From positions 1 to 12,466 of the forward strand of contig DJHY01000062.1 of assembly GCA_002433335.1 (NCBI GenBank): a DNA stretch of 12,466 nt, read 5' to 3'. This DNA comes from Rhodospirillaceae bacterium UBA6608 (GTDB taxonomy: Bacteria > Pseudomonadota > Alphaproteobacteria > Rhodospirillales_A > Casp-alpha2). The notes under the pieces were generated by a model. That model ran no database searches. It was not told the DNA's origin and saw only the letters and a list, made by a program, of their open reading frames with translations. This document shows, piece by piece, positions 1 through 7,719 of the stretch (its first letter is position 1; each line of letters starts with the position of its first letter). Position numbers and translations under genes: made by a program.

Positions 1-3000
1 ATGCGCCGCATCCTGCAGGCGCAGGGGGCCGAGGTCATTCACCTGGGTCACAATCGCTCGGTCGACGAGGTCGTCACCGCCGCCATTCAGGAAGACGCCC
101 ACGGCATCGCCGTATCGTCCTATCAGGGCGGGCACGTTGAATACTTCAAATACATGATCGACCTGCTGCGCGAGCGGGGCCGCCCGGACATCGCCGTCTT
201 CGGCGGGGGCGGCGGGGTTATCGTTTCGGCCGAGGTCCATGACCTGGAAGCCTACGGCGTGACCCGCGTCTATTCGCCCGAGGACGGGCGCAAGCTGGGC
301 CTGCAGGGCATGATCGCGGATATGATCCAGCGCGCCCGGCGTGACCTGTCCGGCGACCTGCCCAATGACTTAGGTGGATTGAAGGCTGGAAACCCAGCGG
401 AGTTGGCGCGGATCGTCACCGCGATCGAAGACGGCCGCTTGCCGGTTGAGATGCTGGCTGACATCCGCGAGACGGCGGCCGGTCGCGACACCGTGCCGGT
501 CATCGGCATCACCGGGACCGGCGGGGCGGGTAAATCGTCCCTGACCGATGAGATCGTGCGGCGTTTCCGCTTTGGCTCAGACGAGCCGGAGATCGCGGTG
601 ATCGCCGTCGATCCGACCCGGCGAAAGACGGGCGGGGCCTTGCTCGGCGACCGCATCCGCATGAATGCCAACAACGCGCCCAATGTGTTCTTCCGCTCGC
701 TCGCGACACGCGATGCCCGGACCGAGGTGCCGCCGGCGCTATCCGACATTATCGCCGCGACCAAGGCCGCCGGGGCAGAGATCGTGATCGTGGAGACGCC
801 CGGGATCGGGCAGGGCGATGCCGGGATCGTGCCGTTCTGCGATCTGTCGATCTACGTCATGACGCCGGAATTCGGCGCGGCCAGCCAGCTCGAGAAAATC
901 GACATGCTGGATTTCGCCGACGTGATCGTGATCAACAAGATGGATCGCAAGGGCGCGATGGACGCGCTGCGCGACGTGCGCAAGCAGGTTCAGCGCAACC
1001 GCGAGGAATTTGGCGCCCAGCCGGAAGACATGCCGGTGTTCGGGGCCATCGCCTCGCGCTTCAACGACGCGGGCGTGACCGCCGTCTATCAGGAACTGGT
1101 CGAGCTGATCGCCGACAAGGGCTTTCCGGCCCTGCCGCAGACGCTGCCCAGGGTCACGGTCCGCGCGTCGGAGCCGGGGTCGGCCATCGTGCCGCCGGAA
1201 CGGCAGCGCTACTTGGCCGATATCGCGGGCGAAGTGCGTGGCTATCTTGCCCAGGCCGACGAGCAGGCACGCATCGCGCGGGCGCGGCAGCAGGTTTCGG
1301 AAACGGCCCGCATGCTGGGTGAAAACGGCAAGACGAACAACGACGTACAGGCCCTTGTTGAATCAAAAACCAAGGAGCTGAGCGCCGAGGCCCATGGCCT
1401 GCTCGACGCCTGGCCTGGCATTCGCGAGGCTTATTCCGGGGACGAACTGGTGGTCACCGTCCGCGACCGCGAAATCCGCAACGAGCTGACCCGCAAGACC
1501 CTGTCCGGCAACCTGATCCGCCGCGTCAGCCTGCCGAAATACGAAGACCACGGCGAATTGCTGAAATGGCTGATGCGCGAAAACCTGCCCGGCTATTTCC
1601 CGTTCACGGCGGGGGTGTTCCCGTTCAAACGGGCTGAGGAAGACCCGACCCGCATGTTCGCGGGCGAGGGCGATCCCAAGCGGACCAACGCCCGGTTCAA
1701 GTATTTGTCCAAGGATTCCCCGGCCAAGCGTCTGTCCACGGCCTTCGATTCCGTGACGCTTTACGGCTACGACCCGGACGAGCGCCCCGATATCTACGGC
1801 AAGGTCGGAAACTCCGGCGTTTCCGTGGCGACGCTGGAGGACATGCAGGAGCTTTATGACGGCTTCGACCTCTGCGCGCCCAATACCTCGGTTTCGATGA
1901 CCATCAACGGCCCCGCGCCGACGATCCTGGCGATGTTCCTGAACACCGCGATCAATCAGCAGACGGCCAAGTTCGAGGCCGAGAAGGGCCGCGCCCCCGA
2001 CGATGCCGAAGCGGCGGACATCCGCGCCTGGACGCTCGCCAACGTCCGCGGCACGGTGCAGGCCGACATCCTGAAGGAAGACCAGGGGCAGAATACCTGC
2101 ATCTTCTCGACCGAATTCGCACTCCGGATGATGGCCGATATCCAGGCCTATTTCGTCGAGCACCGGGTACGGAACTTCTATTCCGTCTCGATCTCCGGCT
2201 ATCACATCGCCGAAGCAGGCGCGAACCCGATCTCGCAATTGGCCTTTACCCTCGCCAACGGTTTTACCTTCGTCGAAGCCTATCTGGCGCGCGGGATGAA
2301 GATCGACGACTTCGCGCCGAACCTGTCGTTCTTCTTCTCCAACGGGATGGACCCGGAATACACGGTGATGGGCCGGGTCGCCCGGCGCATCTGGGCCGTG
2401 GCCATGCGCGAACGCTACGGCGCCAACGAACGGTCGCAGAAGCTGAAATACCACATCCAGACCTCGGGCCGCTCGCTGCACGCCCAGGAGATGGATTTCA
2501 ACGACATCCGCACGACGCTGCAGGCGTTGATCGCGGTCTATGACAACTGCAATTCCCTGCACACCAACGCCTTCGACGAGGCCTTCACCACCCCGACTGA
2601 AGACAGCCTGCGTCGGGCCCTGGCCGTGCAGATGATCATCAACAAGGAATGGGGCCTGTCCAAGAACGAGAACCCGATCCAGGGCTCGTTCGTGATCGAG
2701 GAACTGACCGACCTGGTGGAAGAGGCCGTGCTGCAGGAATTCGAGCGCATTTCCGAGCGCGGAGGTGTGCTGGGGGCCATGGAAACCGGCTATCAGCGGG
2801 GCAAGATCCAGGAAGAATCGCTCTACTACGAAACCCTGAAGCACGACGGCACCCTGCCGATCGTCGGGGTGAATACCTTCCTGAACCCGAACCAGGACTC
2901 GAACCTGGCCGAACCGCCGCTGCAACGTTCGTCCGACGACGAAAAGCGCAACCAAATCGGGCGGTTGCGGACGTTCCAGGATGGCAACAAAGCCGCCGCC

Positions 3001-3147
3001 GAGGCCGCCTTGGCCGACCTGAAGGCAGCGGCGCGCAGCGATGGGAACATCTTCGCCGCCTTGATGCAGGCCGTGAAATCGTGTTCCCTGGGTCAGATCA
3101 CCGACGCTTTGTTCGACGCGGGTGGTCAGTACCGCCGAAACATGTAG
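1..3147 (+). CDS. icmF: Fused isobutyryl-CoA mutase IcmF (5' end cut by window edge)
   Basis: Adenosylcobalamin-dependent acyl-CoA mutase that interconverts isobutyryl-CoA and n-butyryl-CoA, fused to its own G-protein chaperone. Domains in order, numbered from the first base: B12-binding domain (about 1-110; SSYQGGH and the GGGGG run are visible), MeaB/MeaI-type GTPase (about 150-400; Walker A GTGGAGKS at 172-179, ETPGIGQGD at 265-273, NKMD at 312-315), a linker, then the mutase TIM barrel (about 520 to the end). Gln697 in GQNTCIF and the GVFPFKR stretch (538-544) look like IcmF rather than methylmalonyl-CoA mutase, where Tyr and Arg bind the substrate carboxylate; this comparison is from memory. 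The family is usually about 1,080-1,100 aa; 1,048 are seen here. The family's DGHD segment carrying the cobalt-ligand His should lie just before residue 1, so ATG at 1 is very probably internal and the gene begins upstream. Related pivalyl- or other acyl-CoA specificity cannot be excluded. The long minus-strand frame over this gene is a GC-rich shadow. Confidence 0.95.
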   Translation: MRRILQAQGAEVIHLGHNRSVDEVVTAAIQEDAHGIAVSSYQGGHVEYFKYMIDLLRERGRPDIAVFGGGGGVIVSAEVHDLEAYGVTRVYSPEDGRKLGLQGMIADMIQRARRDLSGDLPNDLGGLKAGNPAELARIVTAIEDGRLPVEMLADIRETAAGRDTVPVIGITGTGGAGKSSLTDEIVRRFRFGSDEPEIAVIAVDPTRRKTGGALLGDRIRMNANNAPNVFFRSLATRDARTEVPPALSDIIAATKAAGAEIVIVETPGIGQGDAGIVPFCDLSIYVMTPEFGAASQLEKIDMLDFADVIVINKMDRKGAMDALRDVRKQVQRNREEFGAQPEDMPVFGAIASRFNDAGVTAVYQELVELIADKGFPALPQTLPRVTVRASEPGSAIVPPERQRYLADIAGEVRGYLAQADEQARIARARQQVSETARMLGENGKTNNDVQALVESKTKELSAEAHGLLDAWPGIREAYSGDELVVTVRDREIRNELTRKTLSGNLIRRVSLPKYEDHGELLKWLMRENLPGYFPFTAGVFPFKRAEEDPTRMFAGEGDPKRTNARFKYLSKDSPAKRLSTAFDSVTLYGYDPDERPDIYGKVGNSGVSVATLEDMQELYDGFDLCAPNTSVSMTINGPAPTILAMFLNTAINQQTAKFEAEKGRAPDDAEAADIRAWTLANVRGTVQADILKEDQGQNTCIFSTEFALRMMADIQAYFVEHRVRNFYSVSISGYHIAEAGANPISQLAFTLANGFTFVEAYLARGMKIDDFAPNLSFFFSNGMDPEYTVMGRVARRIWAVAMRERYGANERSQKLKYHIQTSGRSLHAQEMDFNDIRTTLQALIAVYDNCNSLHTNAFDEAFTTPTEDSLRRALAVQMIINKEWGLSKNENPIQGSFVIEELTDLVEEAVLQEFERISERGGVLGAMETGYQRGKIQEESLYYETLKHDGTLPIVGVNTFLNPNQDSNLAEPPLQRSSDDEKRNQIGRLRTFQDGNKAAAEAALADLKAAARSDGNIFAALMQAVKSCSLGQITDALFDAGGQYRRNM

Positions 3148-3207
3148 CGGGGCAGGGGCCGACGGCCTTTGTTCCTCGGGCGGTGAAACCAGGGAAAGGC
3201 CCCGCCC

Positions 3208-3459
3208 ATGGCCGGGAAAGACGACGTATACTTGCCGGAAGTGCTGTTCGAGTTGCACCCGCAAGGGCGCTATATGCGCGTCGTCGCCATCGATCCGCGA
3301 TCGGGGGTCGAGGTTATTTCGATCTGTGACGCGAAATATTCACAGACCATGATCAAGCGCTTGGCGGCCCGGAAGCTGAAATACGTTCTGCGCAAGCGGC
3401 GGGCCGAAATCCTGTCCGGCGAAGCCAAGCGCCCCGGACGCACGGACCTCCTGGCCTAA
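3208..3459 (+). CDS. Small conserved-looking protein of unknown function (83 aa)
   Basis: An 83-residue soluble protein with no signal peptide or membrane segment. Residues 7-45 look like a small beta-rich fold (alternating hydrophobics in VLFELHPQGRYMRVVAIDP and VEVISICD). Residues 46-70 form a strongly basic, probably helical stretch (KRLAARKLKYVLRKRR). The ATG is preceded at a good distance by AGGGAAAGG (3191-3199), which supports translation. It lies 60 bp after the mutase and 170 bp before rpiB on the same strand. I recall similar short alphaproteobacterial proteins of unknown function (DUF6898-like), but this is a memory-based hint only. The basic tail could bind nucleic acid or ribosomes; that is a guess. 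No function is assigned. Confidence 0.75.
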   Translation: MAGKDDVYLPEVLFELHPQGRYMRVVAIDPRSGVEVISICDAKYSQTMIKRLAARKLKYVLRKRRAEILSGEAKRPGRTDLLA

Positions 3460-3504
3460 GGCCATTTGTCGCCTGACAATTCCACGCTTGATTTTCCGGG
3501 CCGT

Positions 3505-3519
3505 TTCCAACATTTGGAA
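3505..3519. repeat. 15-bp inverted repeat upstream of rpiB
   Basis: TTCCAA and TTGGAA flank a 3-bp CAT centre, giving a perfect 6-bp arm palindrome in the 170-bp gap between the small ORF and rpiB. It extends outwards by a T-G and a G-C pair. No T-run follows on the + strand, so it is not an intrinsic terminator. The size suits a dimeric repressor site or a short mRNA hairpin. No confident -35/-10 pair was found beside it. The rest of the gap holds only the tandem repeat at 3588-3617. Confidence 0.4.
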
Positions 3520-3587
3520 GCCTGTAAATCCCTTGTGTTCGTGTGGCGGCATGAATCGAGATGTGGTATCACTGCCGCCGGACGAAC

Positions 3588-3617
3588 GCAGCCTCCAGAC
3601 ACGTAGCCTCTAGACAC
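3588..3617. repeat. Tandem 15-bp direct repeat, two copies
   Basis: GCAGCCTCCAGACAC (3588-3602) is followed directly by GTAGCCTCTAGACAC (3603-3617). The copies match at 13 of 15 positions and both differences are C to T. The second copy ends one base before the AGGTGA ribosome binding site of rpiB. It could be a simple slippage duplication or two sites for a DNA-binding protein. Confidence 0.7.
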
Positions 3618-3618
3618 T

Positions 3619-3624
3619 AGGTGA
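3619..3624 (+). promoter_or_regulatory. Ribosome binding site that selects the rpiB TTG start
   Basis: AGGTGA matches the anti-Shine-Dalgarno end of 16S rRNA at six consecutive bases and leaves five bases (ACGCC) before TTG at 3630. The competing in-frame GTG at 3621 lies inside this site and has no Shine-Dalgarno sequence of its own, so TTG 3630 is the better start. Confidence 0.65.
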
Positions 3625-3629
3625 ACGCC

Positions 3630-4073
3630 TTGAGCACCAAACCCATCGCCATCGCCTGCGATCACGCGGGCTTTGATTTGAAATCCGAGTTGCTCAAGCA
3701 GCTTGCCTACATGGGCCATGAGGTCCTGGACCTGGGAACCAACTCCGAAGATTCCGTTGATTACCCGGATTTCGGCTACGCGATGGCCAAGGCTATCAAG
3801 GACGGCCGGGCGGAGCAGGGTGTTCTGGTTTGCGGCTCCGGCATCGGCATTTCGATCGCCGCCAACCGCTACCCCGAAGTTCGCGCCGCGTTGATCCACG
3901 ATGCCCTGGGCGCCCGCATGTGCCGTCAGCACAACGACGCCAACGTGATCTGCTTCGGTGGCCGGATGATCGGCATCGAAACCGCCAAGGACTGCCTGAA
4001 GCTGTTCCTGGAAACCGAATTTGAAGGGGGCCGCCACGGCCGCCGGGTAAACAAACTGTCCGATCCGGCGTAA
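3630..4073 (+). CDS. rpiB: Ribose-5-phosphate isomerase B
   Basis: Interconverts ribose 5-phosphate and ribulose 5-phosphate in the non-oxidative pentose phosphate pathway; cytosolic. Numbering from TTG 3630 gives 147 aa, normal for RpiB/LacAB proteins. Visible features: the N-terminal ACDHAGF phosphate/substrate motif (9-15), the catalytic cysteine in [14 protein letters not shown] (Cys68), and [17 protein letters not shown] with His101, the position of the ring-opening histidine. Having Cys68 places it with the E. coli-type enzymes rather than the actinobacterial ones that use Glu. TTG is chosen over GTG 3621 because AGGTGA sits ideally before TTG. It comes 86 bp before glyA on the same strand, as in many alphaproteobacteria. 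Ribulose 5-phosphate is also the substrate of RibB encoded downstream, so the location may be meaningful, but that link is inference. Confidence 0.95.
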   Translation: MSTKPIAIACDHAGFDLKSELLKQLAYMGHEVLDLGTNSEDSVDYPDFGYAMAKAIKDGRAEQGVLVCGSGIGISIAANRYPEVRAALIHDALGARMCRQHNDANVICFGGRMIGIETAKDCLKLFLETEFEGGRHGRRVNKLSDPA

Positions 4074-4102
4074 CTGCCGCCCCGGACTTTCCGTCAAAGT
4101 AC

Positions 4103-4148
4103 AAGGCGCCGTCGGCAGGATCGAAGGCGCCATCACTGATCCTGAGGA
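4103..4148 (+). promoter_or_regulatory. glyA leader with direct repeats and a hairpin touching the RBS
   Basis: Two copies of AAGGCGCC (4103-4110 and 4124-4131) are spaced 21 bp start to start, about two helical turns. CAGGATC (4116-4122) and GATCCTG (4138-4144) form a perfect 7-bp inverted repeat with a 15-nt loop that contains the second AAGGCGCC. The right arm ends on the first base of GAGGA (4144-4148), the probable Shine-Dalgarno sequence of glyA. This could be an operator pair or an mRNA structure affecting translation. It does not look like a glycine riboswitch, and no regulator can be named. Confidence 0.4.
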
Positions 4149-4159
4149 CTGTTGAAATC

Positions 4160-5458
4160 ATGACGAAGTACGCCGATCCGTCCCTGAACCGTTTCTTCGA
4201 AGCCCCGCTGTCCGAAACCGACCCGGAGCTTTATGGCGCCGAGCGTTCGGAACTGAAGCGTCAGCAGGACAAGATCGAACTGATCGCCTCGGAAAACATC
4301 GTGTCCCGCGCGGTGATGGAAGCCCAGGGCGGCGTGATGACCAACAAGTACGCCGAAGGCTATCCGGGTAAGCGCTATTACGGCGGCTGTGAATACGTCG
4401 ACGTGGCGGAAACCCTGGCCATCGAGCGCGCCAGGAAGCTGTTCAACTGCGGCTTCGCCAACGTGCAGCCTCATTCCGGCGCACAGGCCAACGGCGCCGT
4501 CATGCTGGCCCTGGTCAAGCCGGGCGACACCATCATGGGCATGTCCCTGGCCGCCGGCGGTCACCTGACCCACGGTGCGCCGCCCGCAATGTCCGGCAAA
4601 TGGTTCGACGCCGTGCAGTACGGCGTGCGCAAGCAGGACGCCCGCGTCGATTTCGACGAGGTCGAGGAACTGGCCATGGAGCATAAGCCCAAGGTCATCA
4701 TCGCCGGTGGCTCGGCCTATCCGCGCACCCTGGATTTCCCCAAGTTCCGGGAAATCTGCGACAAGGTCGGCGCGCTGATGATGGTCGACATGGCCCATTT
4801 TGCGGGCCTGGTCGCCGCCGGGGTGCACCCGAGCCCGTTCCCCTATGCCGATATCGCAACCACGACCACGCATAAAACCCTGCGCGGCCCGCGCGGCGGC
4901 ATGATCCTGACCAACGACGAAGCGATCGCCAAAAAGGTCAATTCAGCGGTGTTCCCGGGCCTGCAAGGCGGTCCGCTGATGCATGTCATCGCCGCCAAGG
5001 CCGTGGCCTTCGGCGAAGCGCTGCGCCCTGAGTTCAAGGACTATTCCCAGCGCGTCGTCGATAACGCCGCCGCCCTGGCCGATACCCTGATCAGCCGCGG
5101 CTTCGACATCGTCGCGGGCGGGACCGACACGCATCTGATGCTGGTCGATCTGCGGTCCAAGGGTCTGACCGGCGTCAAGGCCGAGGACGCCATGGAAAAC
5201 GCCCGCATGACCTGTAACAAGAACGGCGTCCCGTTCGATCCGGAAAAGCCGACCGTGACCTCGGGCATCCGCCTGGGCTCCCCGGCGGGCACCACGCGCG
5301 GCTTCGGCGTGGCCGAATTCAAGCAGATCGGCAACCTGATCGCCGACGTGCTGGACGGCCTGGCCGCTAATCCCGACGACAACTCGGCGGCGGAAAAGGC
5401 CGCGGGCGAGGCTGTCGGCAAGCTGTGCAGCGACTTCCCGATTTACGGCAATCTCTGA
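4160..5458 (+). CDS. glyA: Serine hydroxymethyltransferase
   Basis: Pyridoxal-phosphate enzyme converting serine plus tetrahydrofolate to glycine plus 5,10-methylene-tetrahydrofolate, the main entry of one-carbon units for thymidylate, purine and methionine synthesis; cytosolic. 432 aa, full length for the family. Visible features: [18 protein letters not shown] near residue 68, [17 protein letters not shown] with Asp210 and His213 that contact the cofactor, TTTTHK with Lys239 forming the Schiff base, and [14 protein letters not shown] with Arg371 for the substrate carboxylate. All key residues are intact. ATG 4160 gives the family-typical N-terminus and has GAGGA 11 nt upstream. It lies 64 bp before nrdR. 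The leader carries repeats and a hairpin described separately. Confidence 0.98.
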   Translation: MTKYADPSLNRFFEAPLSETDPELYGAERSELKRQQDKIELIASENIVSRAVMEAQGGVMTNKYAEGYPGKRYYGGCEYVDVAETLAIERARKLFNCGFANVQPHSGAQANGAVMLALVKPGDTIMGMSLAAGGHLTHGAPPAMSGKWFDAVQYGVRKQDARVDFDEVEELAMEHKPKVIIAGGSAYPRTLDFPKFREICDKVGALMMVDMAHFAGLVAAGVHPSPFPYADIATTTTHKTLRGPRGGMILTNDEAIAKKVNSAVFPGLQGGPLMHVIAAKAVAFGEALRPEFKDYSQRVVDNAAALADTLISRGFDIVAGGTDTHLMLVDLRSKGLTGVKAEDAMENARMTCNKNGVPFDPEKPTVTSGIRLGSPAGTTRGFGVAEFKQIGNLIADVLDGLAANPDDNSAAEKAAGEAVGKLCSDFPIYGNL

Positions 5459-5474
5459 AATAGTAACGGCTTGT

Positions 5475-5495
5475 TTAGAACCGGGCGGTTAGAAC
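5475..5495. repeat. Direct repeat TTAGAAC with central inverted repeat, before nrdR
   Basis: TTAGAAC occurs at 5475-5481 and again at 5489-5495, a 14-bp period. Between and overlapping them, AACCG (5479-5483) and CGGTT (5486-5490) form an inverted repeat around GG. The element fills the middle of the 64-bp glyA-nrdR gap. No T-run follows, so it is not an intrinsic terminator. A regulator site is possible. Confidence 0.4.
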
Positions 5496-5496
5496 A

Positions 5497-5512
5497 GCAC
5501 AAAATATAGGGG
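5497..5512 (+). promoter_or_regulatory. NrdR-box-like site overlapping the nrdR RBS
   Basis: GCACAAAATATAGGGG compares with the NrdR box consensus acaCwAtATaTwGtgt (recalled from the literature). It matches at 12 of 16 positions, including all six invariant positions (C5500, A5502, A5504, T5505, T5507, G5509). The G-run at its end is also the nrdR Shine-Dalgarno sequence (GGGGAG, 5509-5514), so part of the match may be due to the ribosome site. NrdR boxes normally come in pairs and only one is seen. Confidence 0.35.
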
Positions 5513-5522
5513 AGATAGACCG

Positions 5523-5981
5523 ATGCGGTGCCCATTCTGCGGACATGAAGACTCTCAGGTGAAGGACTCCCGGCCGACGGAAGACGGCTCGGCTGTTCGC
5601 CGCCGCCGCTTCTGCCCGGCCTGCGGCGCGCGCTGGACAACGTTTGAGCGGGTCCAACTGCGTGAACTGGTCGTGGTAAAGAAGGACGGCGAGAAGATGG
5701 CCTTCGACCGCGAAAAGCTGCTGAAATCCTTGCGGATAGCGTTGCGCAAGCGCCCCGTCGACGAAGACCGGATAGAGCGCATCGTCAACTCAATACAGCG
5801 TCGTTTGGAAACCCTGGGCGAGAACGAAATCCCGTCCAAGGTGATCGGCGAAATGGTCATGGAAAACCTGGCCAACCTGGATCAGGTCGCTTACGTGCGC
5901 TTCGCCTCGGTCTACCGCAACTTCCGCGAAGCCAAGGATTTCGAGGCTTTCGTCGAGAACCTGGGCGGTGAAGACGACTAA
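5523..5981 (+). CDS. nrdR: Transcriptional repressor NrdR
   Basis: Zinc-ribbon/ATP-cone repressor of ribonucleotide reductase genes that senses dATP and ATP. 152 aa, the usual length. Residues 1-45 form the zinc ribbon with Cys3, Cys6, Cys31 and Cys34, and the basic VRRRRFC stretch contacts DNA. Residues about 48-138 are the ATP-cone, starting [15 protein letters not shown] and ending [14 protein letters not shown] 5523 follows GGGGAG at 8 nt. The 3' end overlaps ribD by 14 nt, so the two are probably co-transcribed and translationally coupled; the glyA-nrdR-ribD order is common in alphaproteobacteria. An NrdR-box-like sequence just upstream hints at autoregulation. Confidence 0.97.
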   Translation: MRCPFCGHEDSQVKDSRPTEDGSAVRRRRFCPACGARWTTFERVQLRELVVVKKDGEKMAFDREKLLKSLRIALRKRPVDEDRIERIVNSIQRRLETLGENEIPSKVIGEMVMENLANLDQVAYVRFASVYRNFREAKDFEAFVENLGGEDD

Positions 5982-7110
5982 CCCGTTCACCCAGAACGAT
6001 CGGCGTTTCATGGGCGCGGCCCTTGGCCTTGCCCGGCGCGGATTGGGCAATGTCGCGCCCAATCCGGCGGTCGGTTGCGTCCTGGTCCGCCCGGACCTGG
6101 ATGGCGGCATAACCGGCGGCGGGCGCATCGTCGGGCGGGGCTGGACCCAGCCGGGCGGACGCCCTCATGCCGAAACCGAAGCCCTGAGGCGCGCCGGAGC
6201 CCTGGCCAACGGGGCCACGGCGTATGTCACGCTGGAACCTTGTTGCCATACGGGCAAAACCGGGCCCTGCACCGAAGCCCTGATTGCCGCCGGGGTGACC
6301 CGCGTGGTCGTCGCCGTGGTCGATCCCTTCGCCAAGGTCGCGGGGCAGGGCATCAAGGATCTGCGCGCAGCGGGGCTGACGGTCGATACTGGCCTGTTCG
6401 AAGCCAAGGCGGCGGAGGTCAACGCCGGGTTCTTCAAAAGCGTTTCCGAAAACCGACCCCTGGTGACCCTGAAAGTTGCGTCCAGCCTGGACGGCCGCAT
6501 CGCCGTCGCCAATGGCGACAGCAAATGGTTGACCGGCCCGCAAGCGCGCGAGCGCGGCCATCTGATGCGCGCACAGGCCGATGCCATCCTGGTCGGCGGC
6601 GGCACGGTGACGGCGGACGATCCCGATCTGACCTGTCGCCTGCCGGGAATGACCGGCCGCTCGCCGGTGCGGGTGGTGATGGCCAGCGGCCTATCTGCTC
6701 AGAGCAAGCTGTACAAGGCCGCCGGAGACCCGCCTGTCTGGTTGATGTCCGGACCCAAGTCCGATTCGCAACCACCTGCGAAAGAAGGATTTTCGACCTT
6801 TAAGGTTGAGGGTGATGCGAATGGGCGACCGGATCCAGCAGCCGTCCTCGCCAAGCTGGCGGAGCAGGGGATCACCCGCCTGTTGATCGAAGGCGGCGGC
6901 ACCGTCGCGGCCAGTTTTCTCAAGGCCGGATTGATCGACCGCATCGCCTGGTTCCATGCTCCGGTGATCGTCGGCGGCGACGGTCTGCCCGCCATCGCGG
7001 GCCTGTCCACGGCCCGAATGGCCGATGCTTTGCGCCTGGAGCGGCTGTCCGTCGAAGTTATCGGCGAAGATGTCTTGGAAATGCTGGCGGTTCATCCCCG
7101 ACCGGCGTAA
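5968..7110 (+). CDS. ribD: Bifunctional riboflavin deaminase/reductase RibD
   Basis: Catalyses the second and third steps from GTP to riboflavin: deamination of the diaminopyrimidine, then NADPH-dependent reduction of the ribosyl chain. 380 aa, both domains present. The N-terminal cytidine-deaminase-like domain (about 10-155) has NPAVGC, the zinc motif PHAE (His67, catalytic Glu69) and [12 protein letters not shown] (Cys92, Cys101). The C-terminal reductase domain (about 160-378) starts [14 protein letters not shown] and holds [14 protein letters not shown] and [17 protein letters not shown] 5968 is used as start, inside the end of nrdR. ATG 6010 would cut off the conserved first helix. Ribosome binding before GTG is weak, consistent with coupling to nrdR. 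Residues 41-52 form a slightly longer glycine-rich loop than I expect for the family. It precedes ribE by 9 bp. Confidence 0.97.
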   Translation: MKTTNPFTQNDRRFMGAALGLARRGLGNVAPNPAVGCVLVRPDLDGGITGGGRIVGRGWTQPGGRPHAETEALRRAGALANGATAYVTLEPCCHTGKTGPCTEALIAAGVTRVVVAVVDPFAKVAGQGIKDLRAAGLTVDTGLFEAKAAEVNAGFFKSVSENRPLVTLKVASSLDGRIAVANGDSKWLTGPQARERGHLMRAQADAILVGGGTVTADDPDLTCRLPGMTGRSPVRVVMASGLSAQSKLYKAAGDPPVWLMSGPKSDSQPPAKEGFSTFKVEGDANGRPDPAAVLAKLAEQGITRLLIEGGGTVAASFLKAGLIDRIAWFHAPVIVGGDGLPAIAGLSTARMADALRLERLSVEVIGEDVLEMLAVHPRPA

Positions 7111-7119
7111 GAAACAGGC

Positions 7120-7719
7120 ATGTTTACTGGAATCATCACCGACGTCGGCCGGGTCCGCGCCATCGAGCATACGGATGACGGCCGTCTTGAGATCGAAACG
7201 GCCTTCGATACCACCGATATCGCCATCGGGGCCTCTGTCGCTTGTTCCGGCTGCTGCCTGACCGTGGTCGAAAAAGGCCCGGGTTGGCTGGCTTTCGAAG
7301 CCTCGGGCGAGACCCGGCGTTTGACCGTGCTGGGCAATTGGGCCGAAGGTGCTTCGGTCAATCTCGAACGCGCGCTCAAGGCCGGGGACGAGCTGGGCGG
7401 GCATATCGTGTCCGGGCATGTCGACGGCATGGGGGAACTGGTCGGACGCGAGGCCGAGGGCGAGTCCCTGAAGCTGACGTTCCGCGCGCCGGACAGCCTG
7501 TCGCCCTATATCGCGGCCAAGGGGTCGATCACCATTGATGGCGTGTCCCTGACCGTCAACACGGTCGATGGCAACGACTTTACCGTCAACATTATCCCCC
7601 ATACCCAGGACCAGACGACGCTGGGCGGCTTGGCCGTCGGCGGCGCGGTGAATCTGGAAATCGATATGCTGGCGCGCTATGTTGCGCGCCTGTTGCAAGC
7701 GCAGGGTAAAGCTCCTTGA
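7120..7719 (+). CDS. ribE: Riboflavin synthase, alpha subunit
   Basis: Dismutates two 6,7-dimethyl-8-ribityllumazine molecules to riboflavin plus the pyrimidine precursor; forms trimers. 199 aa with the family's internal duplication. The first lumazine-binding repeat starts MFTGIITDVGRV and includes ACSGCCLTVV. The second (about 98-190) has SGHVDGMGE and GSITIDGVSLTVN. The ATG is the canonical MFTGI start, 9 bp after ribD. Its stop TGA overlaps the TTG start of ribB as TTGA. It is called ribE in E. coli-style naming and ribC in others; RibH is the other protein sometimes given the name ribE. Confidence 0.97.
   Translation: MFTGIITDVGRVRAIEHTDDGRLEIETAFDTTDIAIGASVACSGCCLTVVEKGPGWLAFEASGETRRLTVLGNWAEGASVNLERALKAGDELGGHIVSGHVDGMGELVGREAEGESLKLTFRAPDSLSPYIAAKGSITIDGVSLTVNTVDGNDFTVNIIPHTQDQTTLGGLAVGGAVNLEIDMLARYVARLLQAQGKAP

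Noticed and set aside
1..3. ATG at the first base as the true IcmF start
   Set aside because: The family's cobalamin-ligand segment normally precedes this methionine, and the protein would be about 30-40 residues short.
3154..3173. GGCC-GAC-GGCC hairpin followed by TTTGTT after icmF, as a terminator
   Set aside because: Only four strong pairs plus G-T wobbles and a broken T-run, too weak to call.
1363..3264. Long minus-strand open frame (about 633 codons) opposite the mutase
   Set aside because: The + strand frame is an unmistakable IcmF mutase domain. The minus frame has no recognisable motif and is the usual GC-rich antisense shadow.
3621..3623. GTG as the start of rpiB
   Set aside because: It lies within the AGGTGA ribosome site that serves TTG 3630 and has no Shine-Dalgarno sequence of its own.
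3460..3629. tRNA or small RNA gene in the rpiB upstream gap
   Set aside because: No cloverleaf, T-loop consensus or terminator could be built; only the palindrome and the tandem repeat stand out.
5459..5522. FMN riboswitch ahead of the rib genes
   Set aside because: The gaps before nrdR, ribE and ribB are far too short for the RFN element, and none of its conserved blocks is visible.
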